This document shows positions 9,929 through 18,821 of a DNA stretch of 64,000 bases, piece by piece (positions within the stretch are counted from its first letter, which is position 1; each line of letters begins with the position of its first letter). Under the pieces are notes generated by a model. The model saw only the letters and a list, made by a program, of their open reading frames with translations. It had not been told where the DNA came from and searched no databases. This DNA comes from Gimesia benthica (GTDB lineage: Bacteria > Planctomycetota > Planctomycetia > Planctomycetales > Planctomycetaceae): positions 3,566,501-3,630,500 of the forward strand of contig NZ_CP043930.1 in NCBI RefSeq assembly GCF_009720525.1. Reading direction: 5' to 3'. Made by a program: the position numbers and the translations under genes.

Positions 9929-11059
9929 TTAATACTCCCCCACTGGTTCACCACCGTCGGGTGTTGCCAGTGCTTTGAGGACTGCCGGATCGATGTTTTC
10001 ATTGATGAAACGGACGGAGCCGTCTCCCAGTAGAAAATAGGCGCCGCCTGTCGAAGGGCTGCCGAATCCTTGAGGGTCGGCGTTGATACCACGTGTGGGA
10101 TCGCGGAAGTTGGTCGGATCACCCCAGGCTTTGATTTGGGAATTCACCTCGCCTGCCAGCAGAGTGTTCGCAGTGCCGTCTCTGATCTCCTGAATCTTCG
10201 GTGCCGAATTCACATTGAATACCTGGGAATTCGCAGCATAATGTGCCGGCTTGAGGCGGTGCGCATCGTCTCGACTGAGATCGCCTGGCTGATAATCATA
10301 GTTTAACTTCGGGTTTTGCAGGACAGGTAACCTGTTCTCGAAATGCGGACGATTGTCCGTTGCAGTCCAGGGTTGCTCGAAATTGATCTGGTTATACAGG
10401 TAGGCCTGATCCAGAAAGGGCAGCAGTTGTGTGATCCAGCTGTGCTGCGGCTGGCCGGCACGATCAAAAATTCCGCCGGGAGGGAAACGGGACATCGTCT
10501 CGTGATAGTTGTGCATCGCGAGGCCCAACTGCTTGAGATGGTAGCGGGTTTCATTGCGACGGTACCTGCCCCTTCCCTTGTGAACCAGCAGCAGTCGCTC
10601 GTTTGTGGTCACCAGTTCCTGAACCGTCTGTTTCAGTCCCAGCAGCGCAAAGCTGAAACCCGCGAGACTCAGAACCAGTACCAGGAGTGAGACCGTCCAG
10701 CGTTTCTTCCAGTTTGTTGTCACGGAAGTCTGTAAATGATCAACTCGGGTAGACTGGATCCGGTGGTAGAGACCGTTCAGCAAAAGATGAGCGACGAGTG
10801 CCACCGCCAGCAGCAGACCACAACACCAGAGGAACTGCGGCACCGTAAAGGTCCAGAGGGAGAGGAACCGCCAGAGGTAAACGGCCCAACCCGTCAGGAA
10901 CAGGAACCCGAGGAGCAGTGGAAACATGATTTGGAAAAATCCCAGCACGGCAATCAGGATCAGTAACAGACCCAACGTTTCCAGCCGCGTCAGACGATAG
11001 CCCCAGGTGATCTCCGTTTCTGCAACATCCCGCCCGGTTTTGTGGAAGTCATCTGTCAT
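9929..11059 (-). CDS. DUF1559 domain protein with three-helix membrane anchor (paralogue 3 of 5)
   Basis: This 376-residue protein has helices at about 30-60, 68-90 and 117-140, the last one preceding a TTNERLLLVHKG segment. The DUF1559 domain follows (HLKQLGLAMHNYHETMSRFPPG, and LLGDGSVRFINENIDPAVLKAL near the end). The start ATG overlaps the previous stop by 4 bp (ATGA). The C-terminal tail (ATPDGGEPVGEY) is nearly the same as in the neighbouring paralogue, pointing to recent tandem duplication. Family membership is firm and the role is unknown. Confidence 0.88.
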   Translation of the reverse strand: MTDDFHKTGRDVAETEITWGYRLTRLETLGLLLILIAVLGFFQIMFPLLLGFLFLTGWAVYLWRFLSLWTFTVPQFLWCCGLLLAVALVAHLLLNGLYHRIQSTRVDHLQTSVTTNWKKRWTVSLLVLVLSLAGFSFALLGLKQTVQELVTTNERLLLVHKGRGRYRRNETRYHLKQLGLAMHNYHETMSRFPPGGIFDRAGQPQHSWITQLLPFLDQAYLYNQINFEQPWTATDNRPHFENRLPVLQNPKLNYDYQPGDLSRDDAHRLKPAHYAANSQVFNVNSAPKIQEIRDGTANTLLAGEVNSQIKAWGDPTNFRDPTRGINADPQGFGSPSTGGAYFLLGDGSVRFINENIDPAVLKALATPDGGEPVGEY

Positions 11060-12180
11060 GGTGCCACACTCCCCTCCCCCACCGGTTCACCACCATTGGG
11101 TGTTGCAAGGGCTTTGAGGATGGCGGGATCGATGTCTTCATTGATGAAACGGACGGAGCCGTCGACCATCAAAAACTGGGCACCGCCCTGAAAGGGACCG
11201 CCAAAACCATGCGGGTCGGCGTTGATGCCCCGCGTTGGATCGCGGAAGTTGGTTGGATCACCCCAGGCCTTGAACTGCGCGTTCACTTCTCCTGCGAGCA
11301 GCGTATTCGAACTGCCGTCACTGATCTCCTGAAAACCCGGCGCCGCATTCGCATTCATGACATGCGAATTGGCCGCGTATTGCGCGGGCTGGTAGCCTGC
11401 AGAAGTCGGTTCGCCCTCGGTTCCCCCGCGGTAGGTCTCCCGCAGACCGGGATTCAGGCAGTAGTACAAGGGCTGTTGAAAAGGGCTACGGTTGGCGTCG
11501 GCTGACCAGGGCTGGTCGAGGTCGATCTGACGATAGAGCTGCTCTTCCCCCAGGAAGGGGAGCAGGTGTGTGAGCCAGCTGTGCTGGGGCTGACCGGTTT
11601 GATCGAAGGTGCCCCCTGCCGGAAAGTGCCCATAGACATCCTGGTGACTGTGCAGCGCCAGCCCGAGTTCTGCGAGTTGATCGCCGGACTGCTCACGCTT
11701 CCAGCCGCCTTGACTGTCAAACGCGAATGAGATTCGTTCCTGACTGGTGGCCAGCGCCCAGACCTGTTGCGTCAGCTCGGTCACTGCAAAGCTGCTGCCC
11801 AACAGCAGCAGCAACAACGCCAGGATGGCACAGGTCCACCGTGGTTGCCAGACTGCCGGTGAATTCTCTGACTGAAATCGCAGGCGATAGCCTCGTTTTA
11901 ATAACAGATGTAGAACTGCGCCCATGAGAACGATCATGATGACACACCAGACGACCTGTGTAGGAGAACTACTTAAACTGTTCCCCACGCGCTGCAGATA
12001 CAGATACCAGCCGGCCAGCAGGTGATACCCGACACGGAAGGGATAGACGACTCCCAACAGCAGCAGGAAGAAACAGTAAACCAGCAGCGCAAACAGGATC
12101 ATCAGGCAGCCAGCCGCAATCAGCAGTTTGAAGCCCAGGCCGCGGGCAGGACGGGGAACGGTTTTCGTTTCGTTCGACAT
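11056..12180 (-). CDS. DUF1559 domain protein with three-helix membrane anchor (paralogue 2 of 5)
   Basis: I place the start at the ATG at 12180 (MSNETKTVPRPARG), 4 bp after the preceding stop. The longer open frame running to 12333 reads through the neighbour's coding region and begins with out-of-frame sequence. The product is 374 residues: helices near 15-45, 60-85 and 105-130, then the DUF1559 core (QLAELGLALHSHQDVYGHFPAG) and the DG block (MVDGSVRFINEDIDPAILKAL). The HNYH motif found in most copies is HSHQ here, a change in an otherwise conserved position. Confidence 0.87.
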   Translation of the reverse strand: MSNETKTVPRPARGLGFKLLIAAGCLMILFALLVYCFFLLLLGVVYPFRVGYHLLAGWYLYLQRVGNSLSSSPTQVVWCVIMIVLMGAVLHLLLKRGYRLRFQSENSPAVWQPRWTCAILALLLLLLGSSFAVTELTQQVWALATSQERISFAFDSQGGWKREQSGDQLAELGLALHSHQDVYGHFPAGGTFDQTGQPQHSWLTHLLPFLGEEQLYRQIDLDQPWSADANRSPFQQPLYYCLNPGLRETYRGGTEGEPTSAGYQPAQYAANSHVMNANAAPGFQEISDGSSNTLLAGEVNAQFKAWGDPTNFRDPTRGINADPHGFGGPFQGGAQFLMVDGSVRFINEDIDPAILKALATPNGGEPVGEGSVAP

Positions 12181-12184
12181 GGCT

Positions 12185-13273
12185 TTACCAGTCCTCCTGA
12201 AAACGGTCCATGTCTTCGCCGCCGTTGGGTGTCGCAAGTGCTTTAAGCACGGCCGGATCGATGTTTTCAGAAATGAAACGCACAGATCCATCTCCCAGCA
12301 AAAAATGGACACCGCCTTTGAACGGACTGCCAAAACCGCGCGGGTGGGCGTTGATTCCCAGTGCCGGATCGCGAAGATTGAGTGGATTCCCCCAGGGCTT
12401 GAAGTCGGAATGGACCTCGCCCGCCAGAATTGTATGTGATGTGCCGTCTTCGATCATCTGGTACGACAGACCGGAGTTGATACTCAGCACTCGTGCATTG
12501 GCAGCGTAATGAGAGGGCTGATATCGGCCCGACGCCGGTATGCTCTCGCGGGCTGATCTGACTCCTGGATTGCGAAAGCAGGACAGCGACACCTGAAACG
12601 GTTCGCGATTCACTTCCGCGTTCCAGGGCTGGTGAAAGTCAATCTGATTATACAAAGGGACCTGATCCAGAAAAGGAAGCAGCCGCGTCGCCCAGCTGTG
12701 ATGGGGGCGTCCCGTTTGATCGAAAGAGGCTCCAAGAGGTAATTGAGAAAACGTCTCATGGTAATTGTGCAGCGCCAGGCTGATCTGTTTCAGATTATTC
12801 CTTGACTCAATACGATGGGATATTTCATTTCCGGACCACCGAATCTGAGCTTGCTCTGTTGTGACGATCCAACTGGTCTGCCGGGCGATTCCGACGACCG
12901 CAAAACCCCCGACAAACGAGAGGACCAGAAAGACGACCATGATGATCGTCCAGCGAAACCGCCAGTATGGTACTTTGCTCTTCGTACTCTGTCTGTTGAA
13001 ATACCGCATCGCCGCGCGCCCCAGCATCTGAATGATGCCTGCCAGCAGGACTACCAGCACCAGCGATGTAACCAGTCCCGCTGTGGAGGGAGTCATCTGC
13101 GGAAGGATACTCTTTAAAAAACTGTACCAGCCCAGCGAGAGATAGATCATGATCTGAATCGGGAAAACCATCCCGGAGCAGATCATCATTAATGACAGCA
13201 TCAGGAAGATCATGAAAACAACACCGATCTCAGTCTTTGTTGGTCCTTTCGATTTCTTTGCTTCATTTTCCAT
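12185..13273 (-). CDS. DUF1559 domain protein with three-helix membrane anchor (paralogue 1 of 5)
   Basis: This is the first DUF1559 copy in transcription order. Two ATGs three codons apart (13282 and 13273) are possible; the inner one overlaps the previous gene by 11 bp, the same overlap as between paralogues 4 and 5, so I prefer it. After a Lys-rich cytoplasmic start come helices at about 17-45, 57-85 and 104-130. The DUF1559 domain starts at NLKQISLALHNYHETFSQLP and its DG block is LLGDGSVRFISENIDPAVLKAL. The C-terminal tail carries DMDRFQEDW, which is unlike the others. Confidence 0.87.
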   Translation of the reverse strand: MENEAKKSKGPTKTEIGVVFMIFLMLSLMMICSGMVFPIQIMIYLSLGWYSFLKSILPQMTPSTAGLVTSLVLVVLLAGIIQMLGRAAMRYFNRQSTKSKVPYWRFRWTIIMVVFLVLSFVGGFAVVGIARQTSWIVTTEQAQIRWSGNEISHRIESRNNLKQISLALHNYHETFSQLPLGASFDQTGRPHHSWATRLLPFLDQVPLYNQIDFHQPWNAEVNREPFQVSLSCFRNPGVRSARESIPASGRYQPSHYAANARVLSINSGLSYQMIEDGTSHTILAGEVHSDFKPWGNPLNLRDPALGINAHPRGFGSPFKGGVHFLLGDGSVRFISENIDPAVLKALATPNGGEDMDRFQEDW

Positions 13274-13967
13274 TGAGCACATCCTGAGCTTTGGTGGTGG
13301 GAAGCACCTTAATGGCCCCGTCGGTGAACAGGATCAGCTGCTGGTCGTCGCCGTAGATGGCCTGCTCGAAGGCGAGGGGCTCTGAAGGGTCTGCTTGCTT
13401 GTCGCCCGCGACATAGCCGTACCGGGCCTGCAGCGGGCCGGGCTGCAGCCAGAACTCTTTGGCGAAGGTGGTCTCGTCTGCTTTGCCGGGGAATTTGCCC
13501 TGGTGGGTGGCGACATGCATGAAAAGTGCCGACCGCAGTTCACCCAGCTTGCGACGTCGCTCGTCGAGTGTGGTCTCTGCTGCCAGGGAGGCGTCGTCCG
13601 GTTGTTTGTCTTCCACGAGTCGATACGTGCGTCCGCTCTTTTCCCAGGCACCGGGGGTCAGCAGTTCGCGTGCGCCCGAGATCATCGTCAACACGAACAG
13701 GAACATCAGCCCCCAGAGCACCGAAACTCCGAGCGCGCCCTTATAGGAGATGCGGGGCAGTTTCGGGAAATCTTTCGCCAGCAGATTCCAGCAGAGTTTG
13801 AGAATCAGGGCGCTCAGCAGCAGCACCATCAGGAAGAAGGAGATGGACTGCAGACGCAGCTGGGCGATGTCAGTCAGGTCGAGTGAGACGCTGGGCATCC
13901 CGGCCTGGACGGGTCCGGTCCAGAAAAAACTGACGCAGCCGGCGAGCAGAACAGTGCGAACCATCAT
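13263..13967 (-). CDS. Hypothetical secreted/membrane protein leading the DUF1559 array
   Basis: The ATG at 13967 gives 234 residues; a TTG three codons upstream is less likely. A signal peptide (cleavage near VQAG, about residue 23) is followed by two helices at about 40-60 and 77-97 and a soluble C-terminal domain. That domain has an Arg/Glu-rich helix, a short LQPGPLQARYGYVAG block, and an ending that resembles the 'display' part of DUF1559 proteins (ILFTDGAIKVLPT), an F-x-DG pattern. It may be a distant relative or partner of the DUF1559 proteins it precedes. It heads the eight-gene minus-strand run. Confidence 0.72.
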   Translation of the reverse strand: MMVRTVLLAGCVSFFWTGPVQAGMPSVSLDLTDIAQLRLQSISFFLMVLLLSALILKLCWNLLAKDFPKLPRISYKGALGVSVLWGLMFLFVLTMISGARELLTPGAWEKSGRTYRLVEDKQPDDASLAAETTLDERRRKLGELRSALFMHVATHQGKFPGKADETTFAKEFWLQPGPLQARYGYVAGDKQADPSEPLAFEQAIYGDDQQLILFTDGAIKVLPTTKAQDVLNGK

Positions 13968-14223
13968 GGAAATCAACTCCGCAGAAGTGCAATGAGAAAG
14001 GGTCTATTTCCATCATACATAAGTCCACATGATACGCGAGTCTATTCTTTTCACAGTCTGGCAAATTCGCGGCGGAACGCAATTTCGGGCTTGCCGGGCG
14101 CGGGACCGCCTGTTGACACTCCCCGGCGCGCGGACTAGCATTGATCCATGATTGCGACTGCAGCGCTGTGCAGTCGCGATATTAGACTCATATTATTCCT
14201 TCCGCGTTGACCTGCCCGAGCTT

Positions 14224-15597
14224 ATGTCTGCCGTCGAGAACAGCCCTCCTCCCGAAACGAACCCAGAGCCGAACATTCCGGACCGCACGGGTTTGACGCT
14301 ACTGATGCTGGTGGCCGTCATTCTGCTGCCTCTGGCGACCTGGTTTGTCTTACCCCTGGTTCCACCGCTGGGGAGTCTGCCCGAACTCTACACGGGAGGC
14401 ACTTCGTATCCGGCATCCCCCCTGCACTTCGATCGTAGCGGGAGTCTGCAGACCGCGAGTGCGGAGGGTTCATCAAAAGAACTGCCTTTGATTACCAACG
14501 TGCAGATTCTCGATTTTGACGGCGACGGAAAAAACGAGATTCTCGCCTGCGATGCCGGCTATAACCGGGTGCTGCTGATCTCGATCAACGAAGAGGGAGT
14601 CCAGACGACGCGCACGCTGATTGAGGATGTCGCTGCGCCCGCGCATGCGACCGCCGTGGATATAGACGCCGACGGCGATCTGGATCTGGTGATTTCGGTG
14701 CTGGGCAACATTCAACCCGATGATGGAGTCGTGGGCAAAGTCGAGCTGTTTGAACAGACGAAAGACGGTTTTGTCAGGCATGTGATTCTGGATGACGTCC
14801 GCCGCGTTGCCGATGTGCAACCGGGCGACTTCGACCAGGATGGCGACCTCGATCTGGCGGTGGCCGTCTTCGGTTACAACCGCGGGGAAGTCCTCTGGCT
14901 GGAGAACCAGGGCAACTTTCAATTTGTGGATCATCTGCTGCATCGGGCGCCGGGGACGATTCATGTTCCCGTGGCGGACTTCGACGGGGACGGCGATCTG
15001 GATATCGCGACGATCGTCTCGCAGGAAGAAGAAGAGCTGGTGGCCTTTGAAAATCTGGGCCAGGGAAAATTTAAAACCCGGTCCCTGTGGATGACGCCCA
15101 ATATGGACCTGGGCAGTGCGGGTCTGATTCACGCCGACCTCGACCAGGATGGCGATCAGGATCTGATTCTCCCCGCGGGCGACAACCTTGAAGACTTCGA
15201 TGCGTACCCGCAGCCTTACCACGGATGTTACTGGTTTGAGAACACGGGCGACTGGAAGTTTAAGCAGCACCGCATCTCGAATCTGGGAGGCACGTATGCC
15301 GGGGATGTGACCGACCTGGACGGCGACGGCGACCTGGATGTTGTGCTGGTGAGTATGACGAACGACTGGTATACGCCGGGGAATGCGAGCCTGGTCTGGC
15401 TGGAAAATGACGGTCAGCAGAACTTCAAAAGCTGGCAGATCGACAGTGAGCCGATCCATCTCGTCACGGTTGCGACGGGTGACCTGAACCAGGATGGCCG
15501 GCCCGACATTGCCGCTGGTGCGTTGAATATGCGGAAACCCTTTGATCGCATCGGACAGGTTTCGGCCTGGCTGCAACGTGCGGAAGGGGGTCGCTGA
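14224..15597 (+). CDS. FG-GAP/VCBS repeat beta-propeller protein, membrane-anchored
   Basis: The ATG at 14224 (MSAVENSPPP) is preferred over a TTG at 14152. One membrane helix lies at about residues 22-45, followed by an extracytoplasmic domain with seven Ca-binding loops of the DxDxDG type: DFDGDG, DIDADG, DFDQDG, DFDGDG, DLDQDG, DLDGDG and DLNQDG. Each is followed by hydrophobic strand residues (for example DLDLVI). Seven repeats match a complete seven-bladed integrin-alpha-like propeller, which usually binds proteins or glycans. Its stop overlaps the start of the TPR gene by one base (TGATG), so the two are coupled. Confidence 0.88.
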   Translation: MSAVENSPPPETNPEPNIPDRTGLTLLMLVAVILLPLATWFVLPLVPPLGSLPELYTGGTSYPASPLHFDRSGSLQTASAEGSSKELPLITNVQILDFDGDGKNEILACDAGYNRVLLISINEEGVQTTRTLIEDVAAPAHATAVDIDADGDLDLVISVLGNIQPDDGVVGKVELFEQTKDGFVRHVILDDVRRVADVQPGDFDQDGDLDLAVAVFGYNRGEVLWLENQGNFQFVDHLLHRAPGTIHVPVADFDGDGDLDIATIVSQEEEELVAFENLGQGKFKTRSLWMTPNMDLGSAGLIHADLDQDGDQDLILPAGDNLEDFDAYPQPYHGCYWFENTGDWKFKQHRISNLGGTYAGDVTDLDGDGDLDVVLVSMTNDWYTPGNASLVWLENDGQQNFKSWQIDSEPIHLVTVATGDLNQDGRPDIAAGALNMRKPFDRIGQVSAWLQRAEGGR

Positions 15598-16976
15598 TGT
15601 TGTTTCGCGCGTTGATGCTGCTATTGATCATTGAAGGCGCCTGGTGCGGATATCTGTTCTACCAGCGGGCTGCACGACCGGAACCGATGCTGCCCGAAGC
15701 GCGGCTGATGGATCCTTTATTTGTAGAAGATGTCGAACCGCTGGTCACGCAGGTTCAGAAAGACAATGCGCCTTACGACTGGATGCAGCTGGGTGAAGCA
15801 CTACTGGGCCAGGGATATTACAGTCATGCGGCACTCTGTTTCGAACAGGTTGCCCGGCTGATGCCCGCGAGCCGACTGGCCGAAAGCCGCATCGCATATT
15901 GCCTGGAACGGACCGGGCGAACCTCGGAGAGTACCGACAAGTACCTGAGCCTGCTGGAGACTGCAGAGGAAGGACGCGAAGGCGATCGCGAGCGGATGCA
16001 GATCCGCTATGAAATCGGTCGCAATTATCTGCGCGAGGAACAGACTGATAAAGCGGAAGCCATCTTCCGTGAGAACCTTGGTTTCCTGCCGGCCCGTTAT
16101 CAGCTGGCCAAACTGTTGATCCGCTCGGACCGCATTGAGGAAGCGCTGCCTCTGATTCAGGAATCGTTACAGCGGGTGCCCCAGTCACTCAAATTCCGGG
16201 AACTGGAACTGCAGGCATATCGCAGACAAGGTGACATGGACGCGGTCAACCGGAGTGCCCTTGCACTGGCGCGGGCCCAGCACTCGGTGCCTTTGCATCC
16301 GGGTTCCGATTTCATCGAGCCCTATCGAATGCAGTATGGCATCGATCGACGGGTGGAAGAGTTCAATCAGCGGATCTCGGGAGGCACACTGGATGAGTTG
16401 GCGAGCGAACTGGAACAACTGATCGCGCTGCTCGATAACCGCCCCACAACGCATTATCCGATCTTTCTGATGCGACTGGCGGAAGTGAATCTGCAACGAA
16501 AACGTCCCGAGCAGATCGGCAAGACGATTCAGCAGTTGAACGACCTGCAGATCCACAACGCCGAGACCCTGCTCTACCAGGCGCAGTCTCTGGAGATGCA
16601 GGACGAGTGGGATCAGGCTGCAGAACTGGCTCAGCGGGCGGGGCTGCTGACCAAAGATCCGGACCTGCATCAGCAGATTGCGGACATCCTGGAACAGGCG
16701 GGGCAGGCGGAGGCAAGTATGGCAGCTCACGCACGGGCCTTGCGGCTCAAAGGGATGCTGGCTTACCGCGAGAATCAGCTCGCAGAGGCGGAAGCCCTGC
16801 TCGATCAGTCACTCTCCCTGAACCCCGCAGATCCCCAGGCATGGTATGATCGGGGTCTGATTCGGCTCGCGTTGGGAAAAACCGAGGCGGCCCGGTCTGA
16901 CTTTCAAGCCTGCCTGGATCGGGAGCCCCGACACGGTCGTGCGCGGCGTCAGCTCACGCCGACCAAGAATAAATAA
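15597..16976 (+). CDS. Membrane-anchored tetratricopeptide-repeat protein
   Basis: These 459 residues start with an uncleaved signal/anchor helix (about 2-24). TPR repeats follow at both ends of the protein: YDWMQLGEALLGQGYYSHAA, then several more, and a clear pair near the C-terminus (MLAYRENQLAEAEALLDQSL and PQAWYDRGLIRLALGKTEAA). The gene is translationally coupled to the FG-GAP propeller protein, suggesting that the two form a complex on the outer face of the membrane. No enzyme motif is seen. Confidence 0.86.
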   Translation: MLFRALMLLLIIEGAWCGYLFYQRAARPEPMLPEARLMDPLFVEDVEPLVTQVQKDNAPYDWMQLGEALLGQGYYSHAALCFEQVARLMPASRLAESRIAYCLERTGRTSESTDKYLSLLETAEEGREGDRERMQIRYEIGRNYLREEQTDKAEAIFRENLGFLPARYQLAKLLIRSDRIEEALPLIQESLQRVPQSLKFRELELQAYRRQGDMDAVNRSALALARAQHSVPLHPGSDFIEPYRMQYGIDRRVEEFNQRISGGTLDELASELEQLIALLDNRPTTHYPIFLMRLAEVNLQRKRPEQIGKTIQQLNDLQIHNAETLLYQAQSLEMQDEWDQAAELAQRAGLLTKDPDLHQQIADILEQAGQAEASMAAHARALRLKGMLAYRENQLAEAEALLDQSLSLNPADPQAWYDRGLIRLALGKTEAARSDFQACLDREPRHGRARRQLTPTKNK

Positions 16977-17007
16977 ACGTAACCTTATTTATAATAAGAC
17001 TTACGTT
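16976..17007. repeat. A/T-rich imperfect inverted repeat at the end of the TPR gene
   Basis: AACGTAA-c-CTTATT pairs with AATAAG-ac-TTACGTT around a short AT loop; the left arm begins on the last base of the TPR stop codon. There is no following T run, so it is a weak terminator candidate. It could equally be an operator or an mRNA-stabilising hairpin. The rest of the 239-bp gap before the next gene is A/T-rich and probably holds the promoter of the pilin-like gene. Confidence 0.35.
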
Positions 17008-17215
17008 ACTTGGATCTACCTGCGGAATGCTGAAGCGGTAAACAAGGCCCCATTCTCACGACAGGTAAATACCTCCTACAGTAAACACATTTATCTTAGG
17101 AAACACTTTCTTTCTTAACTATATTATTGAATTTCTAGAGTGAGTGTGGCTAACATAAGAGAGCGACTCAAATATTTTCAATTACATTTCTATTAAAATT
17201 TGAGGTCATGTCTTT

Positions 17216-18151
17216 ATGAAGAGGAACAGTAGTGTGATCTGCGGCGTTCGCTGGCGTGGATTCACCTTGATCGAGCTTCTGGTTGTTATCGCCATCATTG
17301 CTATCTTAATTGCCCTTTTGCTGCCAGCTGTACAACAGGCGCGCGAAGCTGCCCGCCGCAGTACCTGTAAAAATAACCTGAAGCAGATGGGCGTTGCCTT
17401 TCACAATTACCACGACACACACCGCACCTTCCCTCCCGGCTGGATCGACGGCGATCAGACGCTGGGTGACGCATCCGAAACTGCCAACAAGAATGGTCTG
17501 GGCTGGGGCACAATGATTCTGCCTTTCATGGATCAGACTCCGCTGTATAACCTGATTGGAACTGAGACCAACGGTTTCACCATGAACTGGCACATCGGCT
17601 ATACCGGTTCGACCTCCATCCCTTCCGCCAAAACCATTATTCCCGTGTATAACTGCCCGTCTGATCCGATGGGTGGCATCAATACCGACAAGGGAGGCTT
17701 TGGTAAATCCAACTATGCGACGGAACGCATCGTGATGGGCGTCAACAAGAAGCTGCAGATTCGTGATTTCCGCGACGGAACTACCAATACGATTCTGGTC
17801 GGCGAAGTAAGAACCCAGGACGAGACCGGAACAACCGGCAGCTGTGGTGGTGCCGCCTGTGATGAATTCATGGGTAAACTCTGGATCGGTGCCCGGACGG
17901 CTTCCTGGGGTTGGGAACGGGGTCTTCAGGCCGAAGACGTCTACTTCATCGGTTACAACGCACCGGATGACTTCATCAACGGTGGTGCCCGCACTGTGGC
18001 AGACCGGTTCGCTCTGTCAAGCCCTCACGTAGGCGGCGTGCATATTATGCTGGCCGACGGTTCTGTTCGTTTCCTGTCGGAAAACATCGACGTGAACACC
18101 TACGAATGGTTGAATGACGAGAGTGATGGAAACGTACTGGGCGAGTTCTAA
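17216..18151 (+). CDS. DUF1559 protein with type IV prepilin N-terminus
   Basis: This is a canonical planctomycete DUF1559 protein of 311 residues. A short basic leader ends in RG|FTLIELLVVIAIIAILIA (about residues 15-34), the prepilin peptidase and N-methylation site. After it come AVQQAREAARR, the CKNNLKQMGVAFHNYHDTH block, and the C-terminal DG block LADGSVRFLSENIDV. Such proteins are presumed pseudopilin-like surface proteins exported and processed by PilD/GspO; their function is unknown. It is expressed as its own unit: a 240-bp A/T-rich upstream gap and a strong terminator after it. Confidence 0.93.
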   Translation: MKRNSSVICGVRWRGFTLIELLVVIAIIAILIALLLPAVQQAREAARRSTCKNNLKQMGVAFHNYHDTHRTFPPGWIDGDQTLGDASETANKNGLGWGTMILPFMDQTPLYNLIGTETNGFTMNWHIGYTGSTSIPSAKTIIPVYNCPSDPMGGINTDKGGFGKSNYATERIVMGVNKKLQIRDFRDGTTNTILVGEVRTQDETGTTGSCGGAACDEFMGKLWIGARTASWGWERGLQAEDVYFIGYNAPDDFINGGARTVADRFALSSPHVGGVHIMLADGSVRFLSENIDVNTYEWLNDESDGNVLGEF

Positions 18152-18204
18152 GCACGCCTCCCTCGACGACTACTCGTCACCAATTTCGTGAAATCTACAT
18201 TCTT

Positions 18205-18246
18205 GAGCACAACGGTTCTCAACTGAGAGCCGTTGTGCCTCTTTTG
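18205..18246 (+). terminator. Rho-independent terminator after the DUF1559 pilin-like gene
   Basis: A 14-bp stem (GCACAACGGTTCTC with GAGAGCCGTTGTGC, one G-T wobble) closes an AACT loop, followed by CTCTTTT. It lies 55 bp after the stop codon. Confidence 0.85.
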
Positions 18247-18311
18247 CTGCAGACCGAGAAGGACTGCAGCCATTCCCTAATTTCTCTATCTCAATCCAGA
18301 GTATTTTTAAG

Positions 18312-18722
18312 ATGACAAAACACACGCTGCTGCTGATGTTTAGTTTGACACTTTCCCTGTTGCTGACCGCCTGTGGTGGCGCCCCCGATGACCAGCCCGA
18401 ACTGGGTACGGTTTCCGGAGTGGTAACCATGGACGGCGCGCCGCTGCCGAATGCGAATGTGCGGTTCTATCCGGATGCGGGACGGGCGTCCGCTGCCAAA
18501 ACGGATGACTCGGGTCATTACGAACTGATTTACATTCGCGACGAAATGGGAGCCGTTCCCGGCAAACACAGCGTCAAGATTACGACTCTTGACGAAGACG
18601 AAGACCCCTTCGGCACCCAGGGAAGTGAAACCGTTCCCGACAAATACAACAAGAAAACCACCCTGGAAGCCACCGTCGAACCCGGCAAGAACACAATCAA
18701 CTTCGACCTGGAATCGAAGTAA
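18312..18722 (+). CDS. Small lipoprotein with carboxypeptidase-regulatory-like domain
   Basis: The 136 residues begin with a signal peptide and a lipobox (LLTAC, Cys at 21), so the mature protein is lipid-anchored. The remainder is a single beta-sandwich of the carboxypeptidase regulatory/transthyretin-like type (TVSGVVTMDGAPLPNANVRF, then TDDSGHYEL). Genes of this kind commonly follow DUF1559 pilin genes in planctomycetes, as here, and may form a functional pair with them (inference). Intact terminators lie both before and after it, so the two genes can be expressed separately. Confidence 0.88.
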   Translation: MTKHTLLLMFSLTLSLLLTACGGAPDDQPELGTVSGVVTMDGAPLPNANVRFYPDAGRASAAKTDDSGHYELIYIRDEMGAVPGKHSVKITTLDEDEDPFGTQGSETVPDKYNKKTTLEATVEPGKNTINFDLESK

Positions 18723-18771
18723 GCGTTTTCGACTGAAGGTCGACCGTGATCTCCTGTGGATCTGAAGACAA

Positions 18772-18809
18772 AAGCCCGCTATCATGATGACAGCGGGCTT
18801 ACTTCATTT
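18772..18809 (+). terminator. Rho-independent terminator after the lipoprotein gene
   Basis: A perfect 9-bp stem (AAGCCCGCT with AGCGGGCTT) closes an 11-base loop and is followed by a T-rich ACTTCATTT. It ends 13 bp before the ATG of the next gene, which argues against any longer start for that gene. Confidence 0.75.
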
Positions 18810-18821
18810 CGGGTGCGAATT

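Noticed and set aside
12181-12333. Longer start for DUF1559 paralogue 2
   Set aside because: The extra 51 residues read through the preceding paralogue's coding region in the wrong frame.
14473-15576. 367-residue minus-strand open frame opposite the FG-GAP gene
   Set aside because: The DxDxDG repeats on the plus strand create open complementary sequence; the translation is a repetitive shadow with no signal or domain.
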